From: Elephas maximus indicus | Taxonomy: Eukaryota; Chordata; Mammalia; Proboscidea; Elephantidae | NCBI RefSeq assembly: GCF_024166365.1 | Contig: NC_064830.1 | Location: 86,484,721-86,548,720 of the forward strand | Length of the DNA stretch: 64,000 bases | Direction of reading: 5' to 3' | Shown: piece by piece, positions 45,100 to 56,419 of the stretch | Layout: each line of letters opens with the position of its first letter | Numbering within the stretch: the stretch's first letter is position 1 | Notes under the pieces: generated by a model | The model's database searches: none | Told to the model about the DNA's origin: nothing | Seen by the model: only the letters and a program-made list of their open reading frames with translations | Translations under genes and position numbers: made by a program

Positions 45100-45450
45100 C
45101 TCTAAGAGTAAGTATAGTACAAAGGTTGCCACATCAGTGAGCTTGAGGGCAAGTATTACAAAGCAGAGGGCCCAATAAATTGAGCTGTCAGATTCCTGAG
45201 CTATCAATGGAAGCCCAGAGTAGATCAAGCGTCAGGCATGAAAGAGTTAACTGGAAAAGTTGTTAGCTAAACCTGTATGCTGACAGTGACAGTCAAATCT
45301 ATATTTTCATTTCCTCTAATGATGTTAATTAGGCTCATTAAGACTACAAAGGGAAGGGCCCTGTAGAGACAAGGGAGCTTATTGTAAGGATGCGAGCGAA
45401 GTACATGCAACAATAAAGCCCTAGGTCTGACCATCCCGTGATTACAAATG
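45100..45450. promoter_or_regulatory. Candidate conserved non-coding element
   Basis: Free of recognisable repeats in a repeat-dense window. It contains homeodomain/E-box-like words clustered around 45255-45340, including AGAGTTAACTGG, TTGTTAGCTAAACC, CTCTAATGATGTTAATTAGGC and CTCATTAAGACT. There is no coherent open frame. Enhancer function is an inference from composition only. Confidence 0.3.
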
Positions 45451-46791
45451 AGAGCACATGAACAATATCCAAGTCTCCCTGACTCTCAGCCTCACCTAGT
45501 ATTTGGAAGCACTGCTCCTTTCCACAGATCCCTTAGAGAGATCACATCTCGAAGGAATTTGGAAATAAGCATGTTAATGTTCCATGCTTTGGTCGCCCCA
45601 CAGGATCTTTGCCAGATTTTGATCTATCCTTGGGCAACTTCGACTTGTTCTGAAAGGGTCTGTCAACTCCTTCCCTCAAAGAGGCTGATGTCCCGTCTTC
45701 TACAGTTGGTGCTACATATGAGAAAAGCCAATTTTTTCAGGAACTATTTCCTAATCTTCCCCAAAGGGCCCATTCTCAAGTTTTCAAAGAAGTGTTGGAG
45801 TCCCTGCAAGTTTGGTAAGAATTCTGTCCCCAGTTCTGTGCCAGACTACATTGCTTTGAACAAAAAAGCAGCCTGCCTGTGCCCAGTATTTCACAGAGTC
45901 CTTCAACTTTTGACATCCTTCAGCTTTTGACATCCACCAGGGGCTGAGACCACGCTATGCCCTTTATTTCCCCCGTACACAGAAATCTTACTCTCCACCT
46001 TTCCATGAGTCCTCCTTGGGCATGCCAATTCATGTTAATGAATACTGAGTATTAGCGGATGTGGTGGGTTTTGCTTAAATCTACTACTGGTTAAAGGCAT
46101 TTAAATTCCGGTTCCAGCCCAGCCCTGCTACATTAGGAAGTCATTTCAGCAGTTGCCCCTCCAAACACTTGTAGAGAACAGGAAGGCCTTTCAGAATTCA
46201 GCAGCATCTCTGAGGTCTCATTGATCTCTGGAGTCAAATTTCTCCATCTCTGTTTGTGCTGTCTACTGGGCATCTGTTTGATTTCATCCCAGTACTCACT
46301 GTCTCTGTTTCTTTTTACTGCTTCCCTCTATGGATTTTTAGACTTCTTACTTCCTTTGTGTCTGTATCTTTTAGGTGAACTCTCTAAGAAAAACAATCTA
46401 ATTGAGTCATTTGATCACTCTCAAGCACAGCCAATTAGTCACTCTGCAATATAGAATGTCCACATTGGGCAGGATTCTCACACTGGCTACTTACTTCATT
46501 GGCTGTTGGTCAGAAATGGCCAAATCCTGATCCTATCATCTGTGGCCATGGTTCGGCATTGATAGCTATTTGCTTATGGTCTGGCCGTTTGGCAGGAACC
46601 TACAGATGCAAGGGACACTCTGAGGTTCCTAAACTCATCTCCAATTTAGCCAAGCTCCAGCCTCAGGTATTCAACTGTCTCTATTTAGGCCCTTATCATT
46701 CCACATCTGGTCTATTGCAATAGAATCTGAATGATCTTGCTGATTCCTGTCCAGCTCACATTATACACAAATACCATTATACTACGGGAGA
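45451..46791. other. Mostly non-repetitive, L2-like near 46650
   Basis: The 160-codon frame 45448-45930 has no recognisable domain and spans one half of the 60-bp direct repeat, so I do not call it. From about 46640 to 46790, 'ccagcctcaggtattcaactg...tccacatctggtctattgcaatagaatctgaatgatcttgc' resembles L2. Confidence 0.4.
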
Positions 46792-46935
46792 AAAATGTGG
46801 CAGTCTGCTCCCATAAACATTATACAGCCTTAGAAGCTCTACAAAGCAGTTCTACTCTGTCCTATAGGGTGACTATGAGTTAGAATTTACTCGACAGCAA
46901 CCGGTTTGGTTTTTTGTTGTTGTTGTTGTTGTTTT
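46792..46935 (+). mobile_element. AfroSINE, 5'-truncated
   Basis: Starts at 'aaatgtggcagtctgctccc', keeps 'acagccttagaagctc' and 'gttctactctgtcctatagggtgactatgagttag', and ends 'ccggtttgg' with a (GTT)n tail. Confidence 0.9.
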
Positions 46936-48547
46936 ACCATTATACTTATTCATTACTTTATTCTTTTGACATAGTCTTGAGTTGGTCATTGTTTCTAGGC
47001 CTTTTCAGCGGATTCCTCTTTGTGCTAACTCTCTTCTTCCTTTCTCTCTACTCCTATCTATTGCATGGAAAAAAATATATATATATGTAAACACACGGGT
47101 ATTAAAAAAGACTTAAGGTATGTATCAATCAATCACAATCTATAGACTTAATTTGTATCCTGACTCAATCCTTTGACTGATACCTAGACGATCAATCTTT
47201 TTCTGTGTTTGGCACACTTCCATTAATTCTTAAATATGGTATAAATCACTTCTTTCATGAGGAATGACTGGATTTCCTTTCTCTCATCCAATCAGACCCT
47301 CACTCCTTTGTGCTAAATCCATACGCTTGTAGAGATCTCTGTAATACCACTTATATACTGAACTATGTTGATTTATTTATATGTAAAACTCCCCCCACTG
47401 AGCCACCTGGGATGACACGAGGTTATACAGGATGTTAAAAATTTCTGTCTCATAGAGACTTAGTCATTGTAAGAAACTATCAGACTCTACTCTGAATACT
47501 GTCTCTAACCAGAGTTTGTGTCCATATTTCTTCATTGAATCCTTAACTCTTTTTCAAAAAAAAAAACATGGTCTTCTGCATGATACAGAAGGAAGTAAAT
47601 ATTGGGTGGTCATCTCTGCGGTGTGAAACAAGTTCTTCTCTCTACTCTCAACAAGGCGAGAAGTGATGAGGGAAAGGAAGTGTGGATTAAAGAGAAGAAG
47701 GGAGGAGAGGCAGAATAAGTATGAAGAAGGGTCTACCGAAAAAGCCTAGAAACAATGACCAACTCAGTAGAAACGAACATGCCTGGTATGATATTGTGAT
47801 CTCTAGATACCATTTTTCACTACCAGGTCTTGGCAAAATGGTTGAGTCCAGAAGTAAAAAATGAGCAACATCTGGTCATTCTGGAAAGTGAGGAAGCTGT
47901 CAGAGACTACTAGGTTAACTCAGAAATAATTGGGAATAAGATCAAATACAGCCAAAAATGGCGCAATTTGAGCATCAATTAGAATAACTGCAATGGAGTA
48001 AACTGCTCCAGATGTGTTTAAATTCATGAGATGAGAGTTGTTCTAAACACATGAAGATTTCATTGACTACTGTGGAAACTATGAAGGGACCAACTCATTG
48101 TTTTGAAATCTAGAAATAAAGGTAAGAATCAAGTATTTATCCTGTCTTTGCTATGTTAATTGTGCCTCAGACAATCAATTGGTTAATGGGGGAATGTTTG
48201 TCTTTATAAAAGTATCCCAGCCAATAAAAAAAAGAAGGAATGGTATAATTCAAATCTCACCATTTTGCAATTCCCGGTGGATTAATGGATCTAGTCCCTT
48301 ATTAGCAATGGCTGATACATGACAAAAATGGAGACAACCAGACCTTATGTACCTTCTAATGGAAGTACACAACATCTCCCACAATGTAGTGTTGCCAAAA
48401 TTTGAACCTGAATCTGTTCAGGATGGGTGGTTAGACCCATTTAACCACCAGTTTGTGGGAAATACAGGAGACAGAGGAAAAACTGGCAAGCTTAGAAAAA
48501 AAATTGGAATAACTTGGGGAACAAATGATCCAGTTTTTTGTAGCTGT

Positions 48548-48815
48548 CTACGTTTATGTCTATGCCTGTCTCCGTGACTAAGTCTATGACTAATTCAATG
48601 TCTATATCTATATCTATGATTATGTCTATGTCTATACCTAAGACTATGACTGTGTGTGTGTCTATGTCTATACCTAGGACTATGACTATGTCTATAAAAA
48701 ATTTCTATATCTATGCCTATTTTTGTGGCTATGTCTATGTGTCTATATCAATCTCTGTATTTATGTCTATGTCTGTGGCTTTATGTCTCTGTCTATGACT
48801 GACTTTATCTATGGC
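48548..48815. repeat. CTATGT-type hexanucleotide array
   Basis: Imperfect repetition of TCTATG/CTATGA/CCTATG over about 265 bp. Open frames rich in Met/Ser (48347-48577, 48556-48798) are repeat artefacts. Confidence 0.88.
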
Positions 48816-49094
48816 TTCTTATTTATCTATTGCAAGGAAAAATATAAAGGAGGAAAAATATATTAAAAGAAACTTAAACGTATCAATCATGATCTATGGA
48901 CTTAAATTGGCTTCTGATTTAATCAAACTATAACATTTTCTAAGACAATCAGGGAAATATGAATACTAACTGGGTGTTCAGTAATATCAAGGAATTATTG
49001 CTATTTTTTACTTGTGATAATTGTATGATAGTTATGCTATTTTTCTAAATAGGCCCTCTTCTTTCATAAATATAAACTAAACTATCTATTTTAA

Positions 49095-49158
49095 ACTCTG
49101 TCCTACAGGGTCACTATGAGTCGGAATCGACTTGATGGCAGTGGGTTTGGTTTTGGTT
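49095..49158 (+). mobile_element. AfroSINE 3'-end insertion in L1
   Basis: Only the last ~64 bp ('ctctgtcctacagggtcactatgagtcggaatcgacttg' plus GGTTTGGTTTTGG tail). It is flanked by CTATCTATTTTAAA and TATCTATTTAAA, a target duplication in the old L1. Confidence 0.9.
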
Positions 49159-49320
49159 TTATCTATTTAAAAAATTTTTTTAAATGGTTAAAGGGTGGGT
49201 AAAGATATAGATGAAATCAGATTGAGTTGATAATTGTTGAAGCTGGCTGACAGGTGTATGGGGTTTCAGTGTTATCTTCTCTGCTTTTGTATGTATTTGA
49301 ATTAAAAAAAAATATATGAA

Positions 49321-49904
49321 GTGAGAAGCAAGGTATAAGATGATTCCTCCCTTTCCTCTTTCCATTTGTTAATTCTTTCTAATCCTTTAAATCTCAGCTC
49401 AACTGTTACTTTCTCATAGTAGTTGCAATGAACTTTAGTCATTCTTTTTTACTTCCTGGCATCTGAAAAAGCCACATGCTTTTGTTTCCAGCACTCCTTG
49501 CAGATAGGGAGGAGACATAGATGCTGATGGCACCAAACAAATGCACTTGCTCGAGATTTCAAATTAAAAGAGTCAGGGACTGTGCAGATTCAGAATGGAT
49601 AAGAGTTTCCAGAGGTAGCAGGGATGGAGGTCCCACCAGGGGTGTCCAACGTCCAATGCTACTGGTATGATGGTGAGAGCTGTAGTGTCTGTGCCCATCA
49701 GTAGCAAAAAAAAAGTATCTCCACTGGGCCACTCTGCACTGTGATTGTCGGCATTGCACCTAGTTATGAAACCACCCTCCTGTTGTTCTATCTCTCCTAG
49801 GAATTACACAGCTGCCCAATATCCTCTGATTAATTTCCTTGTCTGCTTAATTTGGCCAGAGTTGGATTCTTACACAAAAGTTTTCTCTGACTCCCAGTTA
49901 GTTC
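49321..49904. other. Unassigned stretch
   Basis: A little L2-like text at 49350-49460 ('taatcctttaaatctcagctcaactgttactttc'); nothing else supported. Confidence 0.4.
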
Positions 49905-50289
49905 ATTCCTATATCAGTCAAGTTTTCAGCCAGAAATAGAATGAGTACAAGATACATATTGCAAGGAATTTGCTTAGGTGATTGTGGGAGCTGGCTAGGC
50001 AAGTCTGAAATCCATAGGGCAAGCTGGCAGGAAGGGAACTCTAAGGATGGCGCAAAGCTGTTCTCCACACATGGAATTTCTTCTTCTGAGAAGGCTCAAC
50101 TCTGTTCTGAAGGCCTTTTTACTGATTGAATAAGGCCCACCTAGATCATCTAGGATAATCTCCCCTACTTAACGTCAGCTTCGTTCAAAATACCTTCATA
50201 GCAACACCTAGATCAGTGCGTGATTGAATAACTGAAGACTGCGGCCTAGCCAGGTTGACATGTAAAACTGGCCATCATGATGCCTCTGT
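49905..50289 (-). mobile_element. MaLR-like LTR, antisense
   Basis: 'agtcaagttttcagccagaaatag', 'gattgaataaggcccacctagatcatctaggataatctcc' and 'ggcctagccaggttgacatgtaaaactggccatca' are the reverse complement of a MaLR-like LTR of the same type as 36982-37688. Confidence 0.65.
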
Positions 50290-51110
50290 TACAGACTTTT
50301 CTAAACCATTTGCTTGCTCTCATAGCACTTGTCACAGCTCCAAATTATTTGCATGTATATTCGATTAATACACATGTCTAATCAGATTGAAATCTTTTTT
50401 ATATTTATTTATTTTTCTCTTTTTATTTATTGTGCTTTAAGTGAAAGTTTACAAATCAAGTCAGTCTGTCATGCAAAAACTTAAACACACCTTGCTATGT
50501 ACTCCTAGCTGCTCTCCCCCTAATGAGACAACACGCTCCTCCTCTCCACACTGTTTTCACTGTGTCCATTCAACCAGCTCCTGTCCCCCTCTGCCCTCTC
50601 ATCTCACCTCAGGACAGGAGCTACCCACATAGTCTCATGTGTCTAGTTCAGCTAAGAAGCACACTCCTCACCAGTATCATTTTATGTCTTATAGTCCAGT
50701 CTAAACTTTGTCTGAAGAGTTGGCTTTGGGAATGGTTTTAGTTTTGGGCTAACAGAGAGTCCAGAAGCCATGCCCTCCAGGGTCCCTCCAGTCTCAGTCA
50801 GACCATTAGTCTGTCTTTTTACTAGAATTTGAGTTCTACATCCCACTTTTCTCCTGCTCCATCAGAGATTCTCTGTTGTGTCCCCTGTCAGGGCAGCCAT
50901 TGGTGGTAGCCAGGTACCATCTAGTTCTTCTGGTCTCAGGTTGAAGGAGTCTTTGGTTTACGTGGCCTTTTTTGTCTTTTGAGCTCTTATTGAAATCTTC
51001 TTAAGTGTAGGGATCATGTGTGTTTTGCTTCATCTCTGTATTTCCAGTATTCAGCTCAGTGCTTTGGCATATTGCATGAGCTCAGTAAGTATCTGTTGAA
51101 TGAATGAATA
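50290..51110 (+). mobile_element. L2 3' end, sense, split by L1
   Basis: The left part 50290-50396 ('tctcatagcacttgtcacagctccaaattatttgc') and right part 50989-51110 ('cttaagtgtagggatcatgtgtgttttgc...gtaagtatctgttgaatgaatg') join into a continuous L2 3' end once the L1 is removed. Confidence 0.8.
50397..50988 (-). mobile_element. Young-lineage L1 3' UTR, antisense
   Basis: Begins with the T-rich complement of poly(A), then 'tttattgtgctttaagtgaaagtttacaaatcaagtcagtctg', the 3' terminus of this L1 lineage. The perfect 11-bp duplication ATTGAAATCTT is at 50386-50396 and 50989-50999. Severely 5'-truncated, no ORF. Confidence 0.92.
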
Positions 51111-51144
51111 TAAGTGAATGACAGCAAGAGGGGGAAGATGAAGG

Positions 51145-51545
51145 TGGTATTGTAGTGCTTGCCAATATCCAGTTATCATAACCTTCTGGGAACATGGAAG
51201 ACTGTATTTCTTAATGCTCTTATGGTTAGCCAGGACCATGTAACTAGTTCTGCTCAGTGGTCTGTAAACAGAAGGGTCAGATGGCATTTTCAAACAAAGG
51301 CATTTAATTGCCAGTGTAAACCCTCCATCTTCTCTCTTTTTTTCTACTGCAATAACAAAGATGGCCCCGTGTTCGAGATGAAGCCCTGCAGGAGTCTATC
51401 AGCCCAAGGGCCTAAATGACTGTATGGAATAGAGCCCTCAATCTGGATTGTGTTGAACATGGAGGAGGAGCAAGAAATAGAACAAACTTTTATTGTATTA
51501 AGCCATTGAGATTTGAAGAATTTGTCACCTCAGTATAACCTACCC
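51145..51545 (+). mobile_element. MaLR-like LTR remnant, sense
   Basis: 'ggttagccaggaccatgtaactagttctgctcagtggtctgtaaacagaagggtcagatgg', then 'aacaaacttttattgtattaagccattgagatttg' resemble the middle and 3' end of MaLR-like LTRs. Confidence 0.5.
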
Positions 51546-51689
51546 TACCCTGAATCATACAAGTTGAAGATGAGAAAGGAGAAGCATAAAAAGAGGAAGC
51601 AGGAGGAGTTGTTTGTGGACAAAGAAGAAGGAAATATGGCCACAGAGAACCTAAATTGCGGCAGACCAATCCTTGAACTTGTCGATGAA

Positions 51690-51900
51690 TATTTTGAGGG
51701 TTGAATCCCAACACTGACACTTATGGGCTGTGTGATATTGCATGAGTTTCTTAACCTCTCTGAACCTCAGTTCTCTCACCTAAAAAATGAAAGAAAGATG
51801 AAACAATTTTCTGGAATTGCTGCAGACGTTACATTTAATTGAGATAATTCAGATGCGCCTGGCACAGGGTGAGTGCTCAGTGAGTGTTGATGGAATGGGT
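51690..51900 (+). mobile_element. MIR, sense
   Basis: 'ggttgaatcccaacactgacacttatgggctgtgtgatattgcatgagtttcttaacctctctgaacctcagttctctc' followed by 'gcctggcacagggtgagtgctcag' is a good MIR. Confidence 0.88.
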
Positions 51901-52351
51901 GAATGAATGCATAGAAGTCACAGACAGAGGTGGAGGAAGTAGCATAGGTAGAGAAGACCTCCGATTAGCAAGCAGACCCATGCTTCGAATCTCCCAAGTC
52001 TGTCACTATCCATTGTAATTTAGTAAATCATTCCAAGCGGTGGGGTGTTTGCTTATTCAATCAAGAAGTGGATTTATGCCTAATTCCAGCAGCTCCTCTG
52101 CAAAGTGCTGTGAGCTCAGGAGGCTCCCCAGCTCAGAAGCCAGATTGCGGCATGGTGATTTATGTGATCTGGGAGGCTGGCCCCACAGCACCGAACACAG
52201 AGCATAAATCTGAGGTTTGCAGGGAACCCTGATTCGGTCTGGCACACTTTGGCAAAACACCAAGCACAAGTCCCTTCTCACCTTACAGCAGGGTTCAGAT
52301 CTTACAGAAGGTTAGAGGCAAGGCCCAGCTCTGAGGCCACTGAGTCCCATA
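51901..52351. other. Non-repetitive stretch
   Basis: No repeat recognised between about 52030 and 52340, no splice-flanked open frame. The balanced composition makes a conserved element possible but unproven. Confidence 0.35.
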
Positions 52352-52990
52352 TATTCATTCATTTCTTCAGCCAGTATTTGTTGAGCCTGATCTATGTGCC
52401 AGACCCTGGGCTTGTTACTTGTGGTAGAAATGGTAAGCATGAAAGACACAGTCCCTACTCTTTTGGTACTCATACTCTGTAGGGAGCATTCAACAAGATG
52501 GCCAATATGCTATGTTAGAGTGTGAGAAGTGCTGGAATGAGGGAGACAGGTGCTGTCGGGGCAGGGGAGGGGCATTGAAGCCAGTCTTGGGCCATGAAAG
52601 GAAATCTCTAAGTGGAGGCATGAAGGAAACTTCTAGGAAGAGGGAATAGCACTTGCAAAATTGAAGAAATGAATGAGAGCATAAGAGAGAGAAGATAGAA
52701 CATTCTAGAACAGATCATTTGTTACAGCTGCAGAACAGAATTAGAGAGAGTGAGTGGAGAGGGAAAACACTGGAGGAACAAGCAGGAGCCTGTTTGTGGA
52801 GAACTTTTTAAGCCGTACCAAAGAGTTTGGACTTCAGTCAAAGGGCAATGGGAAGCTATTGAAGCAGGAGCATGGTGTGATCTTCAGAAAGTTCCCAGTG
52901 GCTTTTCTATGCAGAATATACTGCAGGAAGCAGGAAGATCAGGTTGGAGACAGAGTATGCCAGGTGAGATGATGGTGACCTAGGTTAGGA
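52352..52990 (-). mobile_element. L2, antisense, long copy
   Basis: Follows antisense L2 for over 600 bp: 'ttcattcatttcttcagccagtatttgttgagcc', 'ggaagagggaatagcacttgcaaaattg', 'agtttggacttcagtcaaagggcaatgggaagctattgaagcaggagcatggtgtgatc'. The frames at 52750-52983 are incidental. Confidence 0.88.
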
Positions 52991-53090
52991 TAGGATTTGT
53001 AGATTAGGCATAAAGCAGATAATAACAGCTGCATTTACTATGCCAGCATTGTTCAAAACTGATTTAATCTTCCCAAGTCTAAGCAGTAGG

Positions 53091-53241
53091 AGCCCTAGTG
53101 GCATAGTGGTTAAGAGTTCAGCTGCAAACCAAAAGGTTGGCAGTCTGAACCCAACAGCTGCTCCTTGGAAACTCTATGGGGCAGTTCTACTCTGTCCTAT
53201 AGCGTCATTATGAATCGGAATCTACTCTACAGCAAAGGGTT
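53091..53241 (+). mobile_element. AfroSINE, short form
   Basis: Runs 'agccctagtggcatagtggttaag' to 'tatgaatcggaatctactctacagcaaagggt'. Flanked by AAGTCTAAGCAGTAGG (53075-53090) and AAGTCTAAACAGTAGG (53242-53257), a 16-bp target duplication. Confidence 0.95.
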
Positions 53242-53343
53242 AAGTCTAAACAGTAGGGGCTACTGTTGTTGCTGTTACTTGCTGTGGAGTTGATTATAAC
53301 TCATGATGACCGCATGTGTGCAGAACAGAACTGCTCCACAGGG

Positions 53344-55831
53344 CTTGTTTGTCTGTTTAATAATTTTTATTGTGCTTTAAGGGAAAGTTTACAAATCAAG
53401 TCAGTCTCTCACACAAAAGCCTTGCTACACACTCCCAATTACTCTCCCCGTAATGAGACAGTCTGCTCTCTCCCTCCACTCTCTCTTTTCATGTCCATTT
53501 CGCCAGCCTCTAACCCCCTCCACCCTCTCATCTTCCCATAGTCTCGACATAGTCTGAAGTGTCCACCTGACCCAAGAAGCTCATTCCTCACCAGCATCCC
53601 TCTCCAACCCATTGTCCAATCCAATCCATGTCTGAAGAGTTGGCTTCGGGAATGGTTCCTGTCCTGGGACAACAGAAGGTCTGGGGGCTGTGACCACCGG
53701 GGTCCTTCTAGTCTCAGTCAGACCATTATGTCTGGTCTTATGAGAATTTGGGGTCTGCATCCCACTGCTCTCCTGCTCCCTCAGGGGGTTCTCTGTTGTG
53801 CTCCCTGTCAGGGCATTCATTGGTTGTAGCCAGGCACCATCTAGTTCTTCTGGTCTCAGGATGATGTAGTCTCTGGTTCATGTGGCCCTTTGTGTCTCTT
53901 GGGCTCGTAACTACCTTGTGTCCTTGGTGTTCTTCATTCTCCTTTGATCCAGGTGGGTTGAGACCCATTGATGCATCTTAGATGGCTGCTTGCTAGCGTT
54001 TAAGACCCCAGACACCACTCTTCAAAGTGGGATGCAGAATGTTTTGTTAATAGATTTTATTATGCCAATTGACTTAGATGTCCCCTGAAACCATGGTCCC
54101 CAGGCCCCTGCCCCTGCCCCTGCTATGCTGGCCTTCAAAGCATTCAGTTTATTCAGGAAACTTCTTTGCTTTTGGTTTAGTCCAATTGTGCTGATCTCCC
54201 CTGTACTGTGTGCTGTCTTTCCTTGCACCTAAAGTAGTTCTTATCTACTGTCTAATTAGTGAATGCCCCCTCCCACCCTCCCTCCCTCTCCCATCTCGTA
54301 ACCACAAAAGAATGTTTTCTTCTCAGTTTAAACTATTTCTCAAGTTCTTATAATAGTGGTCTTATATAATATTTGTCCTTTTGCAACTGACTAATTTCAC
54401 TCAGCATAATGCCTTCCAGGTTCCTCCATGTTATGAAATGTCTCACAGATTCTTCACTGTTCTTTATCGATGCATAATATTCCACTGTGTGAATATACCA
54501 TAATTTATTTATCCATTCATCTGTTGATGGGCACCTTGGTTGTGTCCATCTTTTTGCTATTGTAAACAGTGCTGCAATAAACATGGGTGTGCATATATCT
54601 GTTCTTGTAAAGGCTCTTATTTCTCTAGCATATATTTCAGGGAGTGGGATTGCTGGATCGTATGGTAGTTCTATTTCTAGCTTTTTAAGGAATCACCAAA
54701 TCGATTTCCAAAGTGGGGTTGTACCATTTGACTTTCCCACCAGCAGTGTAGAAGTGTTCCAATCTCTCCACAGCCTCTCCAACATTTATTATTTTGTGTT
54801 TTTTGGATTAATGCCAGCCTTGTTGGAGTGAGATGAAATCTCATTGTAGTTTTGATCTGCATTTCTCTAATGGCTAATGATCGTGAACATTTCCTCATAT
54901 ATCTGTTAGCTACCTGAATGTCTTCTTTGGTGAAGTGTCTATTCATATCTTTTGCCCATTTTTTAATTGGGTTATTTGTCTTTTTGCAGTTGAGTTTTTG
55001 CCGTATTATGTAGATTTTAGAGATCAAACACTGATCAGAAATGTCATAGCTAAAAACTTTTTCCCAGTCCATAGGTAGTCTTTTTACTCTTTTGGTGAAA
55101 AAAAAATTTTTTTTTTTGGATGAGCATAAGTGTTTGATTTTTAGGAGCTCCCAGTTATCTAGTTTTTCTTCTGCATTCTTTGTAATGTTTTGTATACTGT
55201 TTATGCCATGTATTAGGGCTCCTAAATTTGTCCCTATTTTTTCTTCCATGATCTTTATCATTTTAGATTTTATATTTATATCTTTGATCCATTTTGAGTT
55301 AGTTTTTGTGCATGGAGTGAGATATGGGTTTTGTTTCATTTTTTTTGCAGATGGATATCCAGTTATGCCAGCACCATTTGTTAAAAAGACTGTCTTTTCC
55401 CCATTTAACTGTTTTGGGGCCTTTGTCAAATATCAACTGCTCATATGTCGACAGCTTTATGTCTGGGTTCTCAATTCTGTTCCGTTGGTCCATGTATCTG
55501 TTGTTGTACCAGTACCAGGCTGTTTTGACTACTGTGGCAATATAATAGGTTCTAAAATCAGGTAAAGTAAGGCCTCCTACTTTGTTCTTCTTTTTCAGTA
55601 ATGCCTTATTTATCCGGGACCTCTTTCCCTTCCATATGAAATTGGTGATTTGTTTGTCCATCTCACTAAAGAATGTCATTGGGATTTGGATCGGAGTTGC
55701 ATTAAATGTATAGATTGCTTTTGGTAGAATAGACATTTTTATAATGTTAAATCTTCCCATCCATGAGGAAGGTATGTTCTTCCACTTATGTAAGCCTCTT
55801 TTGGTTTCTTACAGAAGTGTACTGTAGTTTT
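53344..55831 (-). mobile_element. Young-lineage L1, 5'-truncated, antisense
   Basis: Starts with the complement of the L1 3' terminus ('tttattgtgctttaagggaaagtttac') and extends through the 3' UTR into the ORF2 C-terminal portion. TCCACAGGG at 53335-53343 and 55832-55840 is the target duplication. An A9T11 run at 55098-55117 interrupts ORF2. Confidence 0.92.
54348..55760 (-). pseudogene. L1 ORF2 C-terminal remnant
   Basis: Three minus-strand pieces in different frames: 55299-55760 (post-RT region beginning near [17 protein letters not shown], with [10 protein letters not shown] and [18 protein letters not shown]), 54677-55429 ([32 protein letters not shown], and the Cys motif CWRGCGEIGTLLHCWWES) and 54348-54584 (STDEWINKLWYIHT to the ORF end). 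In the Cys motif the last Cys of the usual CX3CX7HX4C pattern is replaced by Ser. Two frameshifts and 5' truncation make it non-functional. Confidence 0.9.
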
Positions 55832-55862
55832 TCCACAGGGTTTTTAAGGCTGTGGCTACTAA

Positions 55863-56005
55863 TATGCTATTTTTGCAGTGAGGAAGATGAAGCACAGAGA
55901 GGTTAAGTAATTTGCTTAAGGTCACCCAGCTTCTCAGTGACAGAGCTGGGATTCAAACCCAGGCAGTTTAGTGCCAGGCTCCATGCTTTTAAACCTTGGG
56001 CTTTG
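55863..56005 (-). mobile_element. MIR, antisense
   Basis: 'ttgcagtgaggaagatgaagcacagagaggttaagtaatttgcttaaggtcacccagcttctcagtgacagagctgggattcaaaccc' is the reverse complement of MIR. Confidence 0.88.
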
Positions 56006-56009
56006 CTGC

Positions 56010-56125
56010 CTCATTAGACCATGAGCTTTCCAGAAAGGCAGTGCCTAACATCTGCGTTATTCATAGCACCTGGCACAGAGTATGGTACCTCTTAGGTGCT
56101 TAATTGCCATTTGTTGAATGAATGG
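56010..56125 (+). mobile_element. L2 3' end, sense
   Basis: 'attagaccatgagctttccagaaaggcagtgcc', 'catagcacctggcacagagtatggtacc' and 'cttaattgccatttgttgaatgaatgg' form the L2 terminus. Confidence 0.85.
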
Positions 56126-56419
56126 CTGTGTTGATGAACAGCCTGGCCAGTCTGGCTTTGCCTCACTGCCCTGTTATTTCCTAGCCTTGACCACTCCAGC
56201 AAGTTCCTTCTCCCCACCAGGCCTTGGTTTTCTTCTCTCTAAAGTAGGTTAAATTAGAAAGCCAGGTGAGTACCTCTCTGGGTTTCTTTGCACATCCAAC
56301 ATGATAACAGCCGTGAAAGAGTTTCCGAAAAGACAGGGCACTCTGCCAGGTGTGCTTATCACAACGGTTACTATGCAGGCTGAGATCCCATATTGGAGGT
56401 CCAGGCGGCATTTTCCTTT

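Larger units (their letters stand above)
47055..49320 (+). mobile_element. Old L1 3' UTR sequences, sense
   Basis: Two partial copies of the same old L1 terminal segment occur: 47060-47170 ('gtatcaatcaatcacaatctatagacttaatttg') and 48825-49320 ('gtatcaatcatgatctatggacttaaattgg' continuing to 'gagttgataattgttgaagctgg'). An upstream L1 3' UTR section at 48240-48545 ('agcaatggctgatacatgacaaaaatggagacaac') fits the same group. Non-coding. Confidence 0.6.
53262..55862 (-). mobile_element. AfroSINE variant, split by L1
   Basis: The left part 53262-53343 ('gttgctgttacttgctgtggagttgattataactc...cagaacagaactgctccacaggg') and right part 55841-55862 ('tttttaaggctgtggc') are consecutive in other SINE copies (see 20080-20110). 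The L1 at 53344-55831 separates them. Confidence 0.75.

Noticed and set aside
45448-45930. 160-codon plus-strand frame in non-repetitive DNA
   Set aside because: No recognisable domain and no start or splice context beyond an ATG; a run of this length is possible by chance. Kept as a low-probability candidate only.
48548-48815. Regularly spaced short repeats resembling a CRISPR-like array
   Set aside because: Units are contiguous hexanucleotide variants without spacers, in mammalian DNA; a simple repeat.
55092-55565. 157-codon plus-strand hydrophobic frame
   Set aside because: It is the strand opposite the L1 ORF2 C-terminal region.
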